39,292 bases of DNA from Bacteroidales bacterium (GTDB taxonomy: Bacteria; Bacteroidota; Bacteroidia; Bacteroidales; NBLH01). Positions 34,716 to 39,292 of this stretch are shown here, in pieces. A program made the translations under genes and the position numbers. The DNA lies in NCBI GenBank assembly GCA_016937695.1, contig JAFGWC010000040.1, forward strand, positions 1-39,292. Direction: 5' to 3'. The number at the start of each line of letters is the position of its first letter. The stretch's first letter is position 1. The notes beneath the pieces were generated by a model. It searched no databases. It saw nothing but the letters and a program-made list of their open reading frames with translations, and was not told the DNA's origin.

Positions 34716-36248
34716 ATGAAAGAAAAAATTAAATTAAAAGATTTTCCTCAAACATTTTGGATTGCCAACACCATGGAAATCTTCGAACGTATGGCTTGGT
34801 ATGGTTTCTTCGCTGTTTCATCATTATATATTACTGGAGCGGTTTCTGATGGCGGCCTTGGCTTTTCTGACGAAGACAGAGGTGTTTTACAAGGCGTTGT
34901 AACTTTCTTTTTATACCTTTTTCCTGTTGTTTCCGGTGCATTAGCCGATAGGTACGGATTTAGAAAAATGCTGTTTGCAGCATTTTTTGTTCTTATTCCC
35001 GCATATTTTTTCCTTGGTGTATTTAAATCATTCCCTTCATTTTTTCTAGCCTTTATGATGGTTGCAATTGGAGCTTCTATGTTTAAACCGGTAATTATAG
35101 GCACTATAGCAAAAGTAACAAACGAACGAAGTTCGTCTATGGGTTTTGGCATTTTTTATATGATGGTCAATATTGGTGGTTTTATTGGACCTATTGTTGC
35201 AGGTATTGTTCGAGCAACTAGCTGGGATTATGTGTTTATAGCATCTTCAGGATGGGTTGCTGTTAATATGATTTTTGTAACTTTGTTTTATAAAGAACCT
35301 ACTTCTGAAGCAAAATCTGCAAATCCGCGTTCTTTTAAAAAGGTTATGTCTGATATGGTTGAAGTACTTGGTAATGCTAGGTTTTTCCTTTTTATTTTTG
35401 GATTATTAGTTATTCTGGTTATGGGTTCAAAATTCACTTCGGACAATACAATTACCTGGACTCAAATAACTTACATCTCTATCATATGGGTTGGGGTAAA
35501 TGTAATTTATGATTTAATTTTAAGAAAATTAAGCCATTCAATAAATAAATCATGGATTACTTCACGAATGAAACTTGGAGATTGGAAATTTGGTTTGTTT
35601 CTACTTCTAATGTCTGGTTTTTGGACATCATTTAATCAAATATTTTACACATTACCGCTTTATATTCGCGATTTTGTAGATACATCAGATTTAATGAATG
35701 CAGTTTATTCGTTTTTTAATGCATTTGGTCTTTCTAATGAGTTATTTAATTCATTTTCTAACTCAATGGCAGTTCCCGGACAAGTAAATCCTGAATATTT
35801 AATTAACTTAAATGCAGGTGCAATTATTTTCTTTCAGGTATTAATATCGTATTTAGTTACAAGACTAAAACCATTTACAACAATTTTTTGGGGTAGTTTA
35901 ATTACAGTTGTTTCATTCTCCGTACTTATTTTTGGAACAATTGGCTGGATTACGGTTGCAGGAATTCTGGTTTTCTCTTTCGGTGAAATGATGGCCTCGC
36001 CAAAATCAAAAGAATATACAGGAAAAATTGCACCGCCAGAAAAAGTTGCGCTTTATATGGGATATTTTTACTGGTGTGTGGCATTGGGCAATCTTTTTGG
36101 CGGAATACTATCCGGACAACTATATGCTGCTTTTGCCAGAGACATGCAACGCCCTGATTTAATGTGGCTTACGTTTGCTATAATTGCATTCACATCTGCT
36201 ATGTTAATACTTATGTATGATAAATTTGTGATAAAAAAAAATCATTAA
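34716..36248 (+). CDS. POT-family proton-dependent peptide transporter
   Basis: A 510-residue MFS transporter of the POT/PTR (proton-coupled oligopeptide) family. The first helix carries the family signature EIFERMAWYG (ExxERxxYG; residues about 21-30), needed for proton coupling. A second signature is in FRKMLFAAFF after GALADRYG, and the GIFYMMVNIGGFIGPI helix is typical. Fourteen or so TM segments are expected, including the inserted pair around AVYSFFNAFGLSNELF. I start it at the ATG at 34716: the longer frame from 34671 uses TTG and adds 15 residues not expected in the family. It probably imports di- and tripeptides, which fits the S37-type exopeptidase at 22521. Confidence 0.9.
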   Translation: MKEKIKLKDFPQTFWIANTMEIFERMAWYGFFAVSSLYITGAVSDGGLGFSDEDRGVLQGVVTFFLYLFPVVSGALADRYGFRKMLFAAFFVLIPAYFFLGVFKSFPSFFLAFMMVAIGASMFKPVIIGTIAKVTNERSSSMGFGIFYMMVNIGGFIGPIVAGIVRATSWDYVFIASSGWVAVNMIFVTLFYKEPTSEAKSANPRSFKKVMSDMVEVLGNARFFLFIFGLLVILVMGSKFTSDNTITWTQITYISIIWVGVNVIYDLILRKLSHSINKSWITSRMKLGDWKFGLFLLLMSGFWTSFNQIFYTLPLYIRDFVDTSDLMNAVYSFFNAFGLSNELFNSFSNSMAVPGQVNPEYLINLNAGAIIFFQVLISYLVTRLKPFTTIFWGSLITVVSFSVLIFGTIGWITVAGILVFSFGEMMASPKSKEYTGKIAPPEKVALYMGYFYWCVALGNLFGGILSGQLYAAFARDMQRPDLMWLTFAIIAFTSAMLILMYDKFVIKKNH

Positions 36249-36319
36249 TAAATTAATTCTATAAAAATATTTATTTATATTTTCAAAAAATTCTGATTAT
36301 CTACCAAATAAAAACTTAC

Positions 36320-36655
36320 ATGAAAAATATTTTTTTTATTCTATTTTTTTTAGTGGCTATTGAATTTGCAAATGCCCAAAAAATTTACTCTGTTGATTCT
36401 GACTATAAAGCTGATTTTAAAGTTTATGTTGTTAGTGATGATTATAAAGCAGATCTTTTAGTTTACAAAGTAGATGCTGATTACAAAGCAAAAGACAACA
36501 ACGGAAAGTGGTTTTTTACAGATGTTGATTACAAAGCAGACAAAAAAGTTTTTTTTGTAAACGATGATTATAAAGCTGATTTAAAAATTTACTTTGTAAA
36601 TGCTGATTATAAAGCAGGATGGAAAAATGACTCTAAAAAACATCTGTTAAATTAA
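36320..36655 (+). CDS. Secreted YKAD-repeat protein (septoil-knot / DUF6150 type)
   Basis: A 111-residue exported protein: signal peptide 1-19 (ending ANA before QKI), then six repeats of the form V..DYKAD.kvy.V (DYKAD or DYKA after Asp/Asn pairs), with one interrupted by KDNNGKWFF and the last ending in DYKAGWK. The C-terminus is KKHLLN. Repeated YKAD units with the final AGW and KKHL match, in my recollection, the small Bacteroidota family annotated as 7(1) septoil-knot (DUF6150), whose chain forms a deeply knotted structure; family assignment needs a search. Function is unknown. It stands alone, 71 bases after the peptide transporter. Confidence 0.8.
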   Translation: MKNIFFILFFLVAIEFANAQKIYSVDSDYKADFKVYVVSDDYKADLLVYKVDADYKAKDNNGKWFFTDVDYKADKKVFFVNDDYKADLKIYFVNADYKAGWKNDSKKHLLN

Positions 36656-36797
36656 TACTTTTTTCAAATAGTTTTACTAACGAAAAAGTCTTTTTTGTAT
36701 TTTTATTTTTCTGATATTTATCTTACAAATAAAAAATAATTAACTGATATTCAAGATAATATAAACACAATATGCTTATTTTTTCCAAAACTAAACA

Positions 36798-37346
36798 ATG
36801 AAAGATTTAGAAGAAAAAACACATGATTTTTTTGAAGGACAACTTGAACCAACAAGACTTTATACAGAAGAATTTGGCGATTTTAAGAAAAAAGAAATTG
36901 TATTTAACTCGTCTAAGATTCTAAATCTTGCTAAAATTATAGTTCCGGCAATTATTATTTCAATATTTTATCTTTTCGTAAAGTTTTATTTAAATCAAAA
37001 CTATGTAGAAAACAAAGAAATTAAAATCAGTATTGAAGCTGTTTCAATTTTTTTATTTCTGATAGCCAGCATTCATCCAATAATTTATTTATTTAAAAAT
37101 GGTTCATTATTAACAATAAATACAGAAGGTATTACGATTAAAAAAAACTTAATTTTATGGAATAATATTATTGGAACTTACATAGAAAAAAGATTTGTTG
37201 AAGATTCTGACGATTACTATTTATTTATAAAATGCAAAAATCAAAATTATCGTATTCCCTTAGAATACAGCAAATTAGGAATAAAAAAAATTAATCACAT
37301 GATTGAAACTTTTAAAATACTAAATCAAAATCTAACAGAAAACTAA
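36798..37346 (+). CDS. Two-TM membrane protein with PH-like C-terminal domain
   Basis: A 182-residue protein. The cytoplasmic N-terminal part (1-45) leads into two TM helices at about 47-66 (IIVPAIIISIFYLFVKFYL) and 80-98 (VSIFLFLIASIHPIIYLF), then a beta-rich domain (about 105-165; LTINTEGITIKKNLILWNNI, YYLFIKCKNQNYRIPLEY) and a closing helix. This is the layout of small bacterial PH-domain membrane proteins (the STM3941 type). Its role is unknown. It starts a one-strand run of five small envelope genes, with 13 bases to the next. Confidence 0.65.
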   Translation: MKDLEEKTHDFFEGQLEPTRLYTEEFGDFKKKEIVFNSSKILNLAKIIVPAIIISIFYLFVKFYLNQNYVENKEIKISIEAVSIFLFLIASIHPIIYLFKNGSLLTINTEGITIKKNLILWNNIIGTYIEKRFVEDSDDYYLFIKCKNQNYRIPLEYSKLGIKKINHMIETFKILNQNLTEN

Positions 37347-37359
37347 AAAATTTTAAAAT

Positions 37360-38088
37360 ATGTTTAGATTTTTATACATCTCAATAATTTTATTAATTTT
37401 TTCTGAAATTAGCATAAGTCAGATTAATACAACTATTGTTGATAAAATTGCGAAAAACATTTGTAATCAATTAGATACAATAAAAAATATTGATAATATA
37501 ACTGCTTTTGAAACAAAAAAAATAATTACTGATGCAATTTCAAAAAATAAACAAGAATGGAATAAAGAACTTGATAAAATTGAAAATTCAAGACTCGGAA
37601 ATATTACAGTTTTTCACTATTTATTAAGGTACAGACTTCAACAAAATTGCGAAAATTTTAGAATAGCCGATAATAAATTAGACCAATATATGTCTGGTAA
37701 TGAGAAGTATAGGACACAATATTTAAAGGCAAAAGAGTTTGTTTTAGCTGCCGAAATTAATAAAGATGTTTCTTCTTTAACTCATTATTTTAGTTCAAAT
37801 TTAAATCAGGAAAAATTAATTCAAAAGCTGAAAAACTTAAAAATAGAATTAGAGAAATATAAAAATTCATCCGGACTTATAATAAATGGCGCCGATTATT
37901 TTCATGCAAGTATTTTTGATTATATTTCAGGCATAGATAATATTATTGTTATGATTCTTTTTGATGATTCTGATGAAATTTTAATAAAAAGATTGGAGTT
38001 TAAAACAAAAAAAGAGATTGAAGAAGACAGAAAAAAAGAAAAAGAAATAAATCTTGACGATATTCCTATGCCTCCACATGCACCTTAA
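37360..38088 (+). CDS. Secreted protein of unknown function
   Basis: A 242-residue exported protein with a signal peptide of about 20 residues (FLYISIILLIFSEISIS, before QIN). The rest is largely helical and charged (AKEFVLAAEINKD, EKLIQKLKNLKIELEKYK), ending in a tail with PMPPHAP. I do not recognise the family. The gene lies 13 bases after the PH-like membrane protein and 34 bases before the next exported protein, so the group is probably co-transcribed. Confidence 0.65.
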   Translation: MFRFLYISIILLIFSEISISQINTTIVDKIAKNICNQLDTIKNIDNITAFETKKIITDAISKNKQEWNKELDKIENSRLGNITVFHYLLRYRLQQNCENFRIADNKLDQYMSGNEKYRTQYLKAKEFVLAAEINKDVSSLTHYFSSNLNQEKLIQKLKNLKIELEKYKNSSGLIINGADYFHASIFDYISGIDNIIVMILFDDSDEILIKRLEFKTKKEIEEDRKKEKEINLDDIPMPPHAP

Positions 38089-38122
38089 TTTTTAAAAAAA
38101 CCAAAAATTATAAAATAAATAA

Positions 38123-38608
38123 ATGAAAAAAATAACAACACTTCTAATTATTGGCTTATTTACAATTTCAGTATTTGCACAACAAAACGAACAAAAAACA
38201 AAACCAACTATCGAATTTGAAAACAAAATAATTGATGAAAATTTGAAAGACGGTGAATTATACGATGAATTATCAAACGCAATTGAAGAATGGAAAAATG
38301 TTGAAAGTCCTTTTATAGCAACATTTAATGGAGTTGAATTTGGCGATTATTTTCATATTATGTTTACTGATAAAAATAATTTTTTTTACGATTTTGGATT
38401 TGGAAACAACGATTTCGGAAAATATGAATTATACCTTGAAAACGACGAAGAAGGAGCTGCTACAAATCCAAAATATTTGAACAAAACGTTTAAAATTTGG
38501 TGGACTTGGAAAATGTCTTCATTCTATTGCTGTTCAGGCGAATACAATGTTGTTAAAGCTCATCGTCCGTCAATAATTAAAATAGAATTAATTGAAAATA
38601 ACAAATAA
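38123..38608 (+). CDS. Small secreted protein of unknown function
   Basis: A 161-residue protein with a clear signal peptide (MKKITTLLIIGLFTISVFA, before QQN). The mature part is acidic with paired aromatic motifs (EFGDYFHIMF, YDFGFGNNDFGKYELYL, FKIWWTWKMSSFYCCSGEYNVVKA), suggesting a compact beta domain, possibly with a disulphide or metal site at the CC. No family is recognised. It overlaps the start of the next gene by 17 bases. Confidence 0.65.
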   Translation: MKKITTLLIIGLFTISVFAQQNEQKTKPTIEFENKIIDENLKDGELYDELSNAIEEWKNVESPFIATFNGVEFGDYFHIMFTDKNNFFYDFGFGNNDFGKYELYLENDEEGAATNPKYLNKTFKIWWTWKMSSFYCCSGEYNVVKAHRPSIIKIELIENNK

Positions 38609-38897
38609 ACACCTCATAATAAGCGCTTTAATTTTAGCGGTAATTAATTTGCTGTCATATTTTTGGATATTGCCTTTAATGCAAAAATCGGCAAACAGTC
38701 ATTTATTTGAAGGCAAACTATGGGGAATTGTATTTTATTTTTTAGCAATTTTCTCTAGTTATTTCGTATTTAAAGCTTTTCAAAAAAAACAAAGTTTAAA
38801 ATTTATTTTACTGATTTTTCTGATAATATTTTCGTTTGTTTTTTGGGGATTTAGATTTCAAACTTTATATTGTTTAAATTGTGCCGCCGGTGGTTAA
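38592..38897 (+). CDS. Small three-TM membrane protein ending CLNCAAGG
   Basis: A 101-residue protein. It starts at TTG (38592) inside the previous gene, 17 bases before that gene's end, a layout that suggests translational coupling. Three hydrophobic segments are seen at about 6-27, 43-62 and 70-88, and the C-terminus is LYCLNCAAGG, with two cysteines three apart and a glycine end. I do not recognise a family. The TTG start is the only upstream option; the next ATG is residue 30. Confidence 0.55.
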   Translation: MKITNKHLIISALILAVINLLSYFWILPLMQKSANSHLFEGKLWGIVFYFLAIFSSYFVFKAFQKKQSLKFILLIFLIIFSFVFWGFRFQTLYCLNCAAGG

Positions 38898-38906
38898 TAT
38901 TTAAAT

Positions 38907-39292
38907 ATGAATAATAAAAAAATACTGTTAATTTCAATTGTTTTAAATATAGTTTTAACTATTACGTTTTTCAGTTTAGGAATATTTTTTCCGGGAGTAG
39001 AAATACTGATTTTACCTTTATTAATAATTCAATTTTTAATCGGAATTTCAGTTATAATAACAATTCCGTCAAGCATTTACATATTTTACAAAACAAAATC
39101 AATAAAAAAACATTTAATTATTTTTATTGGACTTTCAATCGGCTTTTTTATTGGTTTTTTAATTCAAAAACCAATTGATAATTGGGACAAAAATCAAAGA
39201 AATTTAAGCGGCAAAATTTTATCATCAGAAATTGAAAAATATCTTGAGAAAAATAAAAATTATCCCGAAAATTTACATAAACTTAATATAAA
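38907..39292 (+). CDS. Three-TM membrane protein, truncated by the window edge
   Basis: An open frame begins with the ATG at 38907 (MNNKKILLISIVLNIV) and continues for 128 codons without a stop to the end of the window. Three TM segments are seen (about 6-28, 33-57 and 70-88), followed by a soluble part with EIEKYLEKNKNYPENLHKL. That last motif resembles the YP.sL..L motif in small secreted or pilin-like proteins, but this is a weak comparison. The gene is probably complete off the window. It is ten bases from the previous gene. Confidence 0.65.
   Translation, partial: MNNKKILLISIVLNIVLTITFFSLGIFFPGVEILILPLLIIQFLIGISVIITIPSSIYIFYKTKSIKKHLIIFIGLSIGFFIGFLIQKPIDNWDKNQRNLSGKILSSEIEKYLEKNKNYPENLHKLNI

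Noticed and set aside
34748-35152. Minus-strand frame of 134 codons opposite the peptide transporter
   Set aside because: It is the reverse of well-conserved transporter helices; no start signal or family match.
36390-36640. CRISPR-like or tandem DNA repeat
   Set aside because: The repeated GATTATAAAGC units are the codons of the YKAD protein repeats and vary at third positions; there are no unique spacers.

Overview
The window is a very AT-rich stretch of a Bacteroidota chromosome, probably Bacteroidales or a close relative. Four things point there: well-formed Bacteroidota promoters (TTG, 19 bases, TAnnTTTG) before several genes, no Shine-Dalgarno motifs, periplasmic 'two-component' beta-propeller sensor kinases, and family markers such as an S37/PS-10 type lipoprotein peptidase and a YKAD-repeat (septoil-knot type) secreted protein. 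I see no tRNA, rRNA, CRISPR array, transposase or phage gene. The placement is inference from families and signals, not a search.

Layout. 1-1543: antiquitin-like (ALDH7) aldehyde dehydrogenase, well conserved but broken by two in-frame stops. 1615-2820 (-): secreted repeat plus probable beta-barrel protein with its own promoter. 2821-3230: gene-free, with an 18-base perfect palindrome. 3231-3687: two tandem, nearly duplicate small XRE regulators. 3727-4289: voltage-gated channel gene that has lost its pore by an internal deletion. 4313-5481 (-): three small envelope genes (YtxH-like, holin-like, one-TM). 5584-7466 (-): CvfB-like S1 protein and a GT9 glycosyltransferase. 7561-9632: QueG epoxyqueuosine reductase (no ATG start) and a polyprenyl diphosphate synthase.

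9663-21934 is a signalling island: a periplasmic propeller LytS-type kinase and its LytTR regulator, a stand-alone receiver, a four-PAS hybrid kinase, a PAS-like/LuxR-type HTH protein, and a second propeller kinase with GAF and HisKA/HATPase domains. A further GAF/PAS kinase at 26819-29323 carries a degenerate receiver with Asn at the phosphosite. Between them lie QueD, an S37-type peptidase, a DEAD-box helicase with a DbpA-like RNA-binding end, and an unknown envelope protein.

29333-36655: PAP2 phosphatase, GT4 glycosyltransferase, TerC-family membrane protein (with a textbook promoter and two upstream dyads), SAM methyltransferase, an unknown membrane-anchored protein, a POT-family peptide transporter, and the YKAD-repeat protein. 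36798-39292: a run of five small membrane or secreted proteins on one strand, the last cut by the window edge.

The strongest observations are two decaying genes within 4.3 kb of each other, one with a clear short-repeat deletion signature; the pseudo-receiver; the dense sensor cluster whose partners cannot all be paired from sequence; and several unassigned palindromes at promoters. I did not find a system that is clearly new.
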